Assembly (NCBI RefSeq): GCF_026210795.1
Contig: NC_089429.1
Coordinates: 5,913,501-5,977,500, forward strand
Direction: 5' to 3'
Length of the DNA stretch: 64,000 bases
From: Rhizophagus irregularis
Taxonomy: Eukaryota > Glomeromycota > Glomeromycetes > Glomerales > Glomeraceae
Shown here: in pieces, positions 41,850 to 53,725 of the stretch
How the letters are laid out: the number at the start of each line of letters is the position of its first letter
Position numbering within the stretch: the first letter of the stretch is position 1
Made by a program: the position numbers and the translations under genes
Notes under the pieces: model-generated
Databases searched by the model: none
Told to the model about the DNA's origin: nothing
Seen by the model: the letters and a program-made list of their open reading frames with translations, nothing else

Positions 41850-43141
41850 ATGATTAGCTGAAAAGGATAAACATTTAAGAAGAGAAATGATCTACATGAT
41901 GTAATATTTATTGAATGATTAACAAGGAACCAATAGATTGAGTAGGGAGTTGATCAATTGCGGCTTAGCAACCAGTTTATTGAGTTCAACAATAAGAACA
42001 ATTAGAAGGAATAATTATAAGTCACAAAAGATAAATTATATAAAATGGAGGGATAGCGGACTAAAGGAACACGCATAATGAAAATACATAAAAATAATAA
42101 TATAAAAGATAATATAAAAAGATAATATAAAAAGATAATATAAAAGATAATATAAAAGATAATATAATATAAAAGATGACATAAAAGATAATACGGAAAG
42201 ATATAAGCCACAAAAGATGGAACATAACATATTAAAAATAGAAATATATTGAAAGATAGTATATTAAAAAGATGGAACGTAAAAGATGGAATATAACATA
42301 TTTAAACAGAAAGATAGTATATTAAAAAGATGAAACATAAAAGATGACATATAACATATTAAAAATAGAAAGATAACATATTAAAAGATAGTATATTAAA
42401 AGATAACATATTAAAAGATAGTATATTAAAAGATAGCGTATTAAAAATAGTATATTAAAAAAATAGCATATTAGAAAGATAGTACAAAGATAATATGTAA
42501 AAAGAACATAAAAGATAGTATATAGACAGCACATATTAGAATAGAAAGTAGCATAAAATTTGTTTAAATAGAGAGGAGAATTCAAAGTAATTCCATATCT
42601 CTCATCCAAGAAATCATTGAAATCTCATCCACAATGTAATTTAGAATAGTTAATTTTAATTATTTGTTAATAAAGTATAATATTAATTAAAGGTAATAGG
42701 TTCGCCCTAAACTTTAATTAATATTCGCTTAATTAATTTTAATTGAATAAAATGATAATTATAAGATGAATTAAAATATACACTTTTGTAAAGAAAATTA
42801 TCAAAATTTTAAAGTTGAAATAAATAGAATACTTCGTAGCAAGAGCTATCGAAGTTTGAAATTAAAGGTAAAGTAGATAAAATTGGGGAAAATTTAGAGA
42901 AGTTAAATTTTATTTTATATCGCTTGATGTTTTATACTACTATTAAACGTTATTTACGTTGTGAACTAAGAATGTTGTTGTATGTTGTTGTTATATGTTG
43001 TTGCATGTTGTTTGTTGATTATTTGCTTGTTTTATTGTTCGTTCGTTCGTTTATTCGTTTGTTTGACCATGAGAATGCCTATTCGATATGGCAACTCTGT
43101 AAATTGATAACAGAGGGAATAGGGAGATTTTAGCACTATTA
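41850..43141 (+). repeat. LTR-like dispersed repeat, copy 2
   Basis: It is colinear with 25060-26965: GATCTACATGATGTAAT, GCGGCTTAGCAACCAGTTTA, a TATA-like box before GGATAGCGG, GGTAATAGGTTCGCCCTAAA and the end block near GAGAATGCCTATTCGATATG. In place of the 69-bp repeat it has A-rich AAAGATA(A/G)TATA(T)TAAA runs at 42080-42540. No coding sequence is present. Confidence 0.5.
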
Positions 43142-43910
43142 AGAACAATGTTAATAAATTACATTTTATTTTAAACTGATTTTGCACTAGTAACCCTTAA
43201 ATTAAACCTGCTTAATGACTAATCTATCTAAGATTAGCACTTAATTATTAATTAATTTAGGGTAAAAAATTATTTTAAATTATTATCTTATAATCTAGTA
43301 ATATTTTAATGAACTTTTAACTATTTTATAGCCCTTGATATTCTCTTCAAAATAAAAAAAATCTTTAAAATTGGACTGGTATATTGTGAAATAATTGTAA
43401 AAAATATTTTTTCAGATGTGTTTCAAATGCCATATAGTATATTTTGAAAAATGGTTTTTTGTGTTTATTTAATAATGTATTAATTCAATTTTAAAGATTT
43501 TTTTATTTGAAGAGAATATTAAGAGTTATAAAATAACATAAAGAATTATTAAAATCCAATTACTAAATCACAAAATAATGTAAAATGAATTTTTTAATTT
43601 TTCTTCTGAATTTTATTACAAAATTATCAATAAATAGTGCCATTTTTAAGTGGATTGGTAATTAAAATTGTAAAATAAAAAAACAAAAAATTTATAACTC
43701 ATATAATTTTTATTTATATAAAACTAAAGTAATTATAATATCTTTAATGTACTATAAAATCGTGAAAATAAGCACCCCTCAAAAATAAGCACCCCTAGTA
43801 ATTTGTAACAGCACTTGTAAAAAATTAAAAATAAGCACCTCCAATAAGCACTTCTGAAAATTGAAATTGCGCAACTACTGGTAATACGTTAAAAAAGCCA
43901 CTTTTATTTT
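43142..43910. other. AT-rich spacer with AATAAGCACC(C/T)C repeats
   Basis: Four AATAAGCAC-type phrases occur at about 43768-43855. No gene is seen. Confidence 0.4.
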
Positions 43911-43918
43911 TTTTAAAA

Positions 43919-43993
43919 CACAGGTCGAAAAGTGAAAAATCAGGCATCAATCAGTCACCAATCGGTACCTGATTTTTCACTTTTTGACCTGTG
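43919..43993. repeat. perfect-looking hairpin, 26-bp arms
   Basis: The left arm 43919-43944 (CACAGGTCGAAAAGTG…) and right arm 43968-43993 are complementary except for one base. The spacer is 23 bp and contains CAATCAGTCACCAATCGG. It is followed by AT-rich DNA. It could be a tiny foldback element. Confidence 0.75.
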
Positions 43994-44621
43994 AAATTCA
44001 CTGGTGATTTTTTATTTAAAAATATTACTGGTATTAATTATTAAATATTTATTTTTAAATTTTATAAAAAACACCTTTAAAGAGAACGGATTTCAGTTTT
44101 AAAATGAAAATACTGTAAGTACAAAAGGAGGAACGCTTATATTTACTTAAAGAAATAAGTACTAACATTTCTTTTATAATTATTTTTGTAGAATTTTTAG
44201 GGTGTAGATTGTAAAATATAATATAGTAGATATGAGAAGAAACTTCAGTATTTTATTTAAGAAACCACACTAATGTTTCTTTTTTTTTAATTTTTTATAG
44301 AAAATATATTTTATTAGTTTCGCAATTTATAACTTATAGCAGAGTTAAGAATTTATTGCTGGTAAGAATTATAATTGTCAATAATTTTAGTACTATCATC
44401 TAATTCATCTAAATTTTCGTCTTCAAATTCTGTAATTAATTTGTCAATTTCTTCATAAACTATATCATCTTCAGATCCATCTAACATATTCAAAATAGCA
44501 CATTTTTTAAAAGAATTAAAGATAATTTGGTCAGAAATAGCATCTCACGAATGTTTAACCCAGCCGCATACATCACTGATCCTTGCTTTTTTCAGATTAC
44601 CAGCTTCAGTTTCACTAGCAC

Positions 44622-45493
44622 CACCTTGACACTAAAGCTCCGCACGAGCCGGCTTGAGCTGCGCCAGCCTCAGCTGGCTCAAAAAAAATTCTGGTGGAGC
44701 TGCATCGAGAGCCTGTACCATAAAAATTTCGGTTCGAGCCTAAAGCGAAGCTGAAATGTGTACAAAAACCTGGCTCGAGCTAAACTAGACTCGAGCTTTA
44801 TCTTCAGAAAAATGTTTCGCAACATTTTTTTTAAATATATTATTAAGAAAAACATTTTCGCAACATTTTTTAATTAAAACATTGAAAAAAATGTTGTTAA
44901 ACGTTTTTTTCTAACATAATACTTTGAAAAAAACGTTTTCGCAACGTTTTTATTAAAACATTGAAAAAAAAATATTGCGAAACATTTTTTTTAAAATATA
45001 TTATTAATAAAAAATGTTTTCGCAACATTTTTTTATTAAAAATATTGAAAACCGTTGCAAAACATTTTTTTTAAATATAATATTTTGAAAAAACGTTTTC
45101 GCAACGTTTTTTATTAAAATATCGAAAAAAATGTTGCGAAATGTTTTTTTCTTAAATATATTATTACAAAAAAACATTTCGTGTTATTTTTTAATTAAAA
45201 CATTGAAAAAAAATGTTGCGAAATGTTTTTTTTAATATAATACTTTGAAAAAAACATTTTCGCAACATTTTTTGTATGATAACTTACAAGCCAGCTCGAG
45301 CCTTATGAGCCGAGCTTATTACCGGCTTGAGCTTTTTGAGTCGAGCTTATTACCGACTTGAGCTCTTTTCGAGCTGGCTCACGAGCCACTGAGTCAATTT
45401 AATTATGGCTCAGTTCAGGCTCAAAGCAAAATTTCGAAACCAAAATTTCACCAAAGCCAGCTCGGCTTATGCGAAGCTTTATTTGACACATCC
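44622..45493. mobile_element. non-autonomous element rich in GAGCC/GGCTC motifs
   Basis: It sits between two coding parts of the pogo gene. The outer portions carry many GAGCCGGCTTGAGC / GAGCTGGCTC-type inverted motifs, near both ends. The end sequences TGACACTAAAGCTCCGC and GCGAAGCTTTATTTGACACA are partly inverted. A clean target duplication was not identified, so exact borders are uncertain. A hAT origin is plausible. Confidence 0.55.
44805..45285. repeat. ~81-bp tandem hairpin repeat
   Basis: TTTTCGCAAC(A/G)TTTTTT recurs at about 44855, 44931, 45012, 45093, (45175) and 45254, close to 81 bp apart. Each is followed by ATTGAAAAAAATGTTGCGAAA, its near-complement. Every unit could therefore fold on itself. 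The array is inside the GAGCC-rich element. Confidence 0.75.
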
Positions 45494-46202
45494 ATATATG
45501 CCATTCTTTTCGCATATTATCTTTGAAAGGTTTATTTATTGATACATCCAATGGTTGGCATATACTAGTTAATCCTGCAGGAATAACAGCTAAATGAAAA
45601 TTATGCTGTTTGAACTTGTCTTTTATATTTTCTTTCAGATGATTTCAGAAAGAATCATATATTATCATAGCAGGTTCTTTTGACAGATTCTCAGCCATAC
45701 GTAATCTAAGTAAAAATTTAATATATTTCTTCATTAAATCTGATGTCATCTATCCATTCTCTTAAAACTAACAGATGATTCCTTTTGAAATAACTTCATT
45801 ACGAGAAAGTTGTTTTTCCTTAAAAATACAAATAGGTGGATATTTGGAACTATCTAAATAATAAAATATTTGTTAAATTTAAATAAATACAAATAAAAAG
45901 AAATTTAAAAATTCTTACCAGCTGAACAAGTTAAAACTACTGTAAACTGATTTTTATCATTTCCAGTAGTACAAATATGCACTGTTTTATCACCTTTATT
46001 ATTAATATTCATATTGCCTGCCATATCAAATCATATGGAAGTTTCATCCATATTATAGATACTATTCAGATCAAAGTTATATTGTATTCTTAATCGTATA
46101 ATAAAGCGCTTAAATTCTTCCAATTTTGCATCTGTATCTTCAGGTAATTTTTGCGAAATTTTAGTTATTTTTCTTAGTGATAAATCAAATCTTTTTATAA
46201 AT

Positions 46203-46825
46203 TAGAGTTTAGATCTGTGTATCCATCTATCTATGGATATGTATCTATAATAAAAATTCAATATCCGTAATCCATATAAAAATTAAGTCTAGATACAAAT
46301 AATTTTAAAAAAATTGAATGGATAATCCACATATTCATGTTATCCATATATTCATGGATAACTCAGATTATACGGATAATAATAATCATAGATAATACAA
46401 TATTTTTTACATTTTCTCACCTTATTTGATATTTTAATATCTAAAGTTTGTTTCCAAAATCCAAACTCCTAAACTAAACTAAAGTATTACAATAATACCA
46501 GTTTATAAAGAAAAGGCATTTTTTATATGTTCAATTTTTTTAATTTGTATTTAAATAATAGTATCACAATGTCAATAATTGATAAATAGAAAAAGGCATT
46601 GGCATTAAGTTTATTAATGAGTTTTATACATAAATTTAAAGATTATTTCATAGGATTATCTGTAGATACGAGAATTATCCGCATATCTGTGAATATAAGG
46701 ATTATCTACAGATTATCCATATAAAATTATTTATCCATGGATACTATCTGAAATAACAAAATAGATATCCATAATTTGTAATCCGTGTGGATACATGAAT
46801 GATAGATATATGGATCCAAACTCTA
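46203..46825. mobile_element. hAT-type MITE, 623 bp
   Basis: The ends are TAGAGTTTAGATC and GGATCCAAACTCTA. The flanks TTATAAAT (46195-46202) and TCATAAAT (46826-46833) match at 7 of 8. The interior is full of GGATA(A)TCC- and ATCCATGGATA-type motifs. It interrupts the pogo transposase between the helix-turn-helix and DDE parts. Confidence 0.85.
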
Positions 46826-47127
46826 TCATAAATGATTGAATCCAAGTAAGGGTTCCTTGAAACTTATCATCTTCTGTTGGATATAATCTTTGAATTACAG
46901 GCTTTTTAAGAATTTTATGCATTCGTAATTTTACCATTGTATAATTAACTGCTAAGTCTTTTTTTCTTTGTTCAATTATCTATTTATATAACTTGTCTTC
47001 CGCCTTTGGATAAAAAGCCTTTCTACCAAATCCAATATATTTCTTTTTTTTATTTTCTTTTTCCTAATTATCACTTTGTTTAATCCATCTTCTGATCATT
47101 AGAGCATTTAAATCAAAATATTTTGCT

Positions 47128-47374
47128 TGGGAAGTTGCTTGCAAAGCTAAACTTCAAAATCCTACGATTAGTTTTGTCAAAATTTTACTATAGATTTATT
47201 ATAGTTTCAGCAGAATTTCGGCAGTTTCAGCATTTATAATAAGTTTCGGCAATTTCGCCTTTCTCCAAAGTTTCGCCGGTTTTTTAATATAACTTTAATA
47301 TAGTTTCAGAAGAATTTCGCTTTTCAGCGAAACGCTATCTTGCCTAAACCCCTAAGTTTCAGCAAGCAACCTTA
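47128..47374 (+). mobile_element. MITE family A, copy 4, 247 bp
   Basis: Its left end has decayed to TGGGAAGTTGCTTGC; the right end AAGCAACCTTA is intact. The flanks ATTTTGCT (47120-47127) and ATCTTGCT (47375-47382) match at 7 of 8. Removing it and one flank rejoins the helix-turn-helix frame of the pogo gene. Confidence 0.85.
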
Positions 47375-47489
47375 ATCTTGCTGCAGCATTTCTTCCATTT
47401 ACTAGAGCATATTTAACTACTATCAATTTTTCTTCTATCAAATATGAAGTCCTTTTTCTTATACCAACCTTTTTGTTTATCATTTTTTT

Positions 47490-48930
47490 AAGAACAAGTA
47501 TATTCTTTAGACACATAAAAAAAAATTAAGGGGTAAAAAAAAAGAATAAATATATTTTTAGACGTGTAAAAAAAAAATTAAGGAGTAAAAAAAAATTGCA
47601 AAAATAAGCATTCTATCAATTTTTGTGATCACGTAATTGCAAAAAAGAGATGCTTATTTTTACAATTTTACAGTAACTATTCTAAAAAAAAATCACAATA
47701 AAATTATCTTAGACTACTAGAAGTAAGAATGGAATATTATCTAATGAAAGTAGTTTTACATATTTATAGTAATTCAATAGAGAAGTCTAATATTTAATTT
47801 ATTATTATAAACTTAGCTAAATAAAAAAAAAAGAAATGGATTTATAAATGATGTTTACTTTTTTTTTTAATAGTAATTATTATATTCTATAAAATTGATA
47901 TTACCATTTTTATTTTATATTATTTTTTTATATTTTATACTTCAGTATTTACTAAATTTTATATTTATGAATATCAAATTTTCTTTTTCCTAACAAAAAT
48001 AGTCAAAAAAAAAGTTACTATAGAAAGAATAAAAATTCAAGCATTATATCATTAGTAAAATGTTATTTTTTAGTAATAATTTTTTAAAATCAAGTGTATA
48101 TTGTTTAGAAAGTAGAAATCAAATATTAAAGCAGTTAATAAAAAATAAAAAATATTATTAATATATATATATATATATTTTTCTTTTCTTTAGAAGATAT
48201 TACAATACATATTGAAGTATTGAACACAAATATAATACAAGTACAACAAATTTAACAAAATTTGGCTAAAATTAATGAAATTTTACTAGAATTATCAACA
48301 CATTTTTCTTTTGCTATTTCATCTACTATAGACTTCAAATAAATTGTATTTATCAATCAGATTTATCTGAATTAAAGTTTTTTATTAATTTCTAGAAATA
48401 AATGTGAAACATATATTTGCAAATAAATTTTACATCCAAAAGAACTCAATTGATCACTTCAGACTTGATAGACTTCTAAAATAAAAAATTCAGATCTAAA
48501 TACAAATAAATTGAAGTACTTTTTAATTAAGTGAAATTTGAGTCAAATAGTAATTATAATAAATTTATTGTAAATAAATTATACAATTGTATGATAAATA
48601 CAAAATAAAGATTTATTTAATACTAATATAAAAAACTATTTTCTAAAAGAACTTCAATTTCTTTAAAAAATCCTACCTAAGCTTAATCTTGTTAGTTATT
48701 CTCATATACTTTTTTTACTTCTTTATTATCTATCATATAACTATTTTTATATTTTCTTTATCTAATAATTCATCATAATCTTGATCTGATAATTCATTAT
48801 AATCTTTAGTAATTTTTTTGATACCCTATTTTCCCAACTTATGAAAAATGATTTTAATCTTTCAAAGATACAAATTTTAAATTTGAACTAGTATTATATT
48901 TTTAATTGATGAAAGCTATTTGAATGATTT
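47490..48930. other. AT-rich spacer
   Basis: Two similar lines near 47520 and 47570 repeat AAAAAAATTAAGG(G/A)GTAAAAAAA. A TA dinucleotide run is at about 48160-48178. The minus strand near 48710-48840 has a short open run (ITKDYNELSDQDYDELLDKE) that may be a gene scrap. Nothing else was recognised. Confidence 0.4.
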
Positions 48931-48936
48931 CTAATA

Positions 48937-49896
48937 CAGTCAACTCCCTTTATAGTCACTCCTGTTATAGTCACATTCTACTATATAGTCACACTAGTTG
49001 AATGTTTAAAATACTTTATTATTAAAATCTATCCTATATAGTCACAATCTATCTATAGTCACTATCACACCTATCCTCAAAAATCTTATATTAAAAAGAA
49101 CCGTTTATAATCACAGTTATATAAAGAATATATTAAATAACTTGGCATCTAATAATCGTACAAAGATGTATCATAGCTTGTTAGAATCGTCTCACTGAGA
49201 CGAATTGAATGGTGGTAGTTTTATTCTTTTATGATTACTGGCTGACGAGTTATTCAACAAAATGTTAAACATCAGCATTATAATATTTCTTGATTTATGT
49301 TTACTGCACCATTTAACATTTTGCTAGATTTCTCGGTACCTAGTGATTGTAAAAAGACGATTTATAGCTCGTTGGAATCGCCTCATCAAGACGAATCGAA
49401 TGGTGGTAAGCTCATCTCTCTGTGATCAATATTGACAAAGTTATTAATTAAAAACCATTTAATATTTTTTAATTTCGGAAATTGATCTAGTGATTGGATT
49501 TCGATGTATCTTATACCATTAGATTCGTTACATCAAGACGAATCGAATGGTAGTAAGATCGTCTTTCTAGGATCAATATTGGCAGAGTTATTACACAAAA
49601 ACCATTAATATTTTTTAATTTCGGAAATTAATCTAGTGATTGGATTTTGATGTATTTCATACCATTAGAACCGTCTCATCAAGACGAATCGAATGGAGGT
49701 AAGATCATCTCTCTATGATTAATATTGGAGAAGTTACGATACAATAAAGTTTTAAGTATAATTCTGGCTAAAATTATATTAATTTTTGGTTGGAATTATA
49801 ATATACAAATATAAGAAATTTTTTATATAGTCACATCTCTTTATAATCACCAAATATGGACTGTCCCAAATGTGTGACTATAAAGAGAGTTGACTG
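48937..49896. mobile_element. complete mariner/pogo-like non-autonomous element, 960 bp
   Basis: It is flanked by TA (48935-48936, 49897-49898). The ends are CAGTCAACTCCCTTTATAGT and the complement of CAGTCAACTCTCTTTATAGT, one mismatch over about 23 bp. Several TATAGTCAC motifs sit near each end. Four internal repeats begin TTAGAATCG or similar and contain GACGAATCGAATGG, at 49191, 49372, 49519 and 49665. There is no transposase ORF. A partial copy is at 22264-22542. Confidence 0.9.
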
Positions 49897-49898
49897 TA

Positions 49899-51439
49899 CT
49901 TCCATTCATTTAAATATTCTTTTCCATACTAAATTTTAATGATTTTCAAGTATTGACATCCAATATTGCTTGTAATAAATGTAATTCATTACTTTTAAAA
50001 ATTATAAAAAGATTCAAAAATTAGCAATAGATGAAATTTCTGCCTCTCAAGTTCACATATAAAATCTTTTTAAGGGTTTTTTTCCCATTATTTTTTAAAA
50101 ATTTACTAAACACTTAGGTTTTTGATATTGTGAAAAAGGATTTTTAGTACTTGTAACCTAGAAAATGAAAGGCTTCTATTCTATTCTGTTAGAAATTAAT
50201 TCTTTTAATTCTTTTAATCCTTCTAAGTCATTTAAATCATTATGTATAATCTTTAAAATCTATAAAAATTGTTTGTAAATTATGACTTATTTGAGATAAT
50301 TGATGAAAAAACATTTGAATCACAACGTAATTTTGAAAGTTCTTTATCTCAGGGAACTTAGTAAAAGAAAATTTAATTCTAAATTTATTATTATAATGAT
50401 ATGTCAACTTTTTAAAGATGAAATTTGTGTTGTAAACAATTGGAAAATTTGCTTTGGTACTAAACTCCACTTCGAATCGATGAGAAACATCAGAACCTTT
50501 AAAATTCCAAATATTGACAGAAATTCTTCATAAGGCTAACAAATACGAATATAAAGTGGTTTCATTTTTTTTAAAAAATATTCAAAAATTTCATTTAAAC
50601 ATTTATAATGGAAGATTAAATGCCTTTTTTTTACTCCAAGAAGTTTTTTTCTATCCAGATTTATATGTTGTGACAATTGGTTTTCAATTTATATTACGTG
50701 ATGCTAATGATTTGACATGACTAAAAATCTTAATTCTGATCTAATTCCGCCCAATTTTGTTATGTTCCATACAGGTATAATTCAATTTTTAATTTATTTC
50801 CAAAAAAAAGGCGAGATATTATATTAAAAGTTAGTAGAATACTTTTATTGTATCTCTAATAAAAATTAAATATTATACATGTATATATCTAACTACTACT
50901 ATCAATGCGAGCTTACAATATGTATTTTAATTTAAAATAGCGAATGTTTATTTTTAGATCCATTAAAATTGATTAATACTTATTTTTGTATGTTAATCAA
51001 ATTCATTTTTTCACTAATTTAAAAACAATTATTACATTAGAAAAGATCATTAATAAAAGAACATAGGAAATTATAATTTACCTTCGTTTCTACAATGATG
51101 CGATCAGGAACATTGTATTATTTTCTAATAATGATCAAATATATCACCTTGTAACATGATAACAAGTGCTTAATTATATCCAAATCTATCACAAGCAACA
51201 CCTACATGATGTCAGATACAATAAGATTTAAAGATCAAAAGATACGAATTAACCAAAGAATTAGTACTTACTCAGCTTTCCATCCTTTTGATTCACTCTT
51301 GAATTTGCACAAAGTTTGTTTTTAGTACATACAATAAAACATTTTTAATTTTAAAAATAGACTAAATTTATTTCCAAATTCTCCTAGCCAGTGATCATAT
51401 GGCTTGTCCGTCATCTTATCACGCTGATGCGTAAAATCA
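49899..51439. other. AT-rich region with short ORF-like pieces
   Basis: Overlapping ORFs of about 70 codons on both strands at 50240-50720 have leucine-rich composition on the minus strand and may be F-box-family scraps. I could not support a gene. Nothing was recognised at 50720-51100. Confidence 0.35.
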
Positions 51440-52866
51440 AAATCACGTGAAATTCCACCTCTTTGATTAATAAATAAACTAAATTCTATTCATTTCCTTC
51501 ACTAAATTCATTACTAATGTTCTGATATCAGGTTCTTCTCCTGTGCATGAACATTCAAATTCATTTAGGAAAGTACCATAATTTTTAAAGAACTCCTTAA
51601 AAACATCTATATCTACTTTCCAGTACCTTACTCTCAACTTTCTAAGATTTCTTGGGCTAATATTGTTAAGGTAAAGAATATTTCTATAACAAAATATTGC
51701 TATTTACATCTGTTTCCAAAATCGACAACCTTTAGACTACGACACCTTTTAAGAACTTTACTAAAAATTTCTAATTCGGTTTCATCTTGTATATCACAGA
51801 TAATGTTACAAGGTTTGAACAATATTTAGAAATTTTTAAAAGAAATCTGATCTGAATGTTCATAATTTTCTTTTCGTTATGAATAAGAAAAGGTATGATA
51901 GGCGATGATAATTCATCTGATGATAAAAAATTACAGTTAATAATTTCCAAGTCTAAAAGATTAGGAAAAACAACTTTCTTAAATTCTGACTTTTATATAA
52001 ATTTGAATCACATAATTCAAATCACCTTCAAATAGTTTAATTTCCAGTAGTTTTCATTCTTACTTTCCTTATATACTTAGAAGTAACCAAATTATTTGGT
52101 TTTACATTTAATTTTTTTAATTTTTTTTTATCTTTAAGGAACTTTGACACATGAATCGTCTCCAAATATTGATCAAAATCATCTGAAAGAGATAACGAAA
52201 AGGTTGAAATTTCATGCGAGATTCCCGTAATAAGACTTATCAAATCTCTTTTTAAGAAATTTCCCTTGCATTTAAATTGTTTAAGTCTTGACAAGCTCCT
52301 TTATGTTTCTTTAGTACTGATTAAAATATATATATATGATACGTGTTCGAATGATATAATTCGAAGGAAATCAATTCCTTTGGTTTTTGTCATAATTAAT
52401 TTAAATAAGACCTCAAGAAATATCAAATTTTCAATTTTAAATTGAAATCCATCGCTGTGTTTACTATAATCGTAAGATAGCAAACCACTATTCTCATTAT
52501 TATAATCAATTTCTTGATTTATTGAATGAGAAGAAAATTCGTTTTGCTCTAACCATGTATTAAATTACATAGTATCACGAAATTAATTTGTCTGATAAAG
52601 GAAGGGTAATTGAAAGTTGTTCGACGTGGAATACCAAATGAATCTTTTACTTTTAAGAAGGATTGTGTTTTATTGTCTAAGTGAGATAAAAGAATTTTTG
52701 AGTAAACTTTGAAGCGCGCTTTACTATTTATATTAATGAATTGATTTTTCCAAAGATGAAGTATCCCAATTAGACACCATTCTCTATTGATCAAAGAAAC
52801 GTTTAGTAACGTTGATGAATCGGATTTGTCAATATGACTTATAATTATATCAATAACTTCTACCAT
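51440..52866 (-). pseudogene. F-box/LRR-type gene remnant
   Basis: From ATG 52866 the first ~45 residues fit an F-box of the type expanded in Rhizophagus: VIDIIISHI, STLLNVSLINREWC, HLWKN. A PRRTTFNYPSFIRQIN block follows, as in that family. Later minus-strand pieces continue the leucine-rich part: NSGLLSYDYSKHSDG near 52470, LSRLKQFKCKGNFLKRDLIS at 52290-52037, then FSKVLKRCRSLKVVDFGN near 51740 and EFFKNYGTFLNEFE near 51560. Frame changes and stops separate them. F-box proteins recruit substrates to SCF ubiquitin ligases; this copy looks dead. Confidence 0.6.
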
Positions 52867-53481
52867 AAAAATTTGGCGTGAAAATTTGGGGTAAAAAAAA
52901 ATGAGAGTTTATATAAATTATTTGTAGATCACTGCGGAGAGGCTGAGTCCGTTACACAATTAGTATATTATAAAAGTTAATAAAATATTACTTGCAATTG
53001 TTATCATAGTAATCATCGAACGAGTTAAAACCGGATCGGATCAGCCTTAAAAATGATAATCTGATTAAATCTACTCATATTTCACGTTTCGTGAAAGTAG
53101 TCTTTTTCAATTACAACAATAACGTCAGCCACCTCTTTTGATTGAAATTTAGTTGGATCTATATTTGCTGTTAAATAAAGCTCCGTATAAGCCAAATGAT
53201 AAAAATTTTTTATTGAAATTTTATTTATTTTAGAACAAATATATTTTTGTAAAGCATTGTACGAAATTGTAAAATACAAACTATATTTACTATATTTAGT
53301 AGTATCTGTTTAACCGCAGTTAATATCCGGGTTGAAAATGGATTTAATCCGGTAAAGAAATTGTTCAACGAATATGATCCGTACGGATCGGATGTTTTAC
53401 CATTAATATCAATTAGAAATAGCGGCAATTAATTTAGAGCTATGGTAGTGGGCACATTATTATCTCAATTGTAGTCTAGGA

Positions 53482-53700
53482 TTGTTTAAAAAACAGAATC
53501 AGGCGATAAATGGTAAACCAAGCATCTTGGTTTGTTTCGGTACTCCAGTGATCAACCTCCAAGTGCGAAATAGGTCTGCACGTTCTAATGTTGATAAAAA
53601 GCGTTCAAGAACATTAGTTCAAAAGGCTCCTAACGCATCACACATTTCATCTTTAAACAAACTTTTAAAGGGAATTTTTTCCAAATACCTGAAAAAGTAA
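53482..53700 (+). CDS. small ORF, 72 codons, unknown
   Basis: It encodes a basic peptide (MFKKQNQAINGKPSILVCFG, later DKKRSRTLVQKAPNASHISS). Base composition is more balanced than its flanks, suggesting it derives from real coding sequence. It ends 25 bp before the segmental duplication begins. It may be an exon fragment. No family was recognised. Confidence 0.3.
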   Translation: MFKKQNQAINGKPSILVCFGTPVINLQVRNRSARSNVDKKRSRTLVQKAPNASHISSLNKLLKGIFSKYLKK

Positions 53701-53725
53701 TTTGAAAAATCTTGAAAGAATCTAA

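Larger units (their letters stand above)
44340..47483 (-). pseudogene. pogo/Tigger-type transposase (DDE_1), interrupted by later insertions
   Basis: The start is ATG 47483 with a Psq/CENP-B-like helix-turn-helix (EEKLIVVKYALVNGRNAAA, then KYFDLNALMIRRWIKQ). The DDE domain runs 46190-45500: NSIYNMDET carries the first Asp and is followed by GDKTVHICTTGNDKNQFTVVL. MIIYDSF carries the second Asp, and ICQPLDVSINKPFKDNMRKEW the third. The C-terminus is at 44615-44340 (ARISDVCGWVKHSWDAISDQ, then DGSEDDIVYEE). A short intron lies after VLTCSAG. Several stops and three inserted blocks break it: 47128-47374, 46203-46825 and about 44622-45493. The order of domains is that of fungal pogo enzymes. Confidence 0.8.

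Noticed and set aside
42002-42609. Minus-strand hydrophobic ORFs (Y/L/I/F-rich)
   Set aside because: They are produced by the AAAGATAATATA-type A-rich runs in the dispersed repeat.
44527-44754. Plus-strand 75-codon ORF
   Set aside because: It is antisense to the pogo C-terminal coding part and runs across the border of the inserted GAGCC-rich element.
53082-53428. Two overlapping minus-strand ORFs of ~65 codons
   Set aside because: They are AT-driven, overlap in different frames and show no domain pattern; they may be F-box or MITE scraps but are unsupported.
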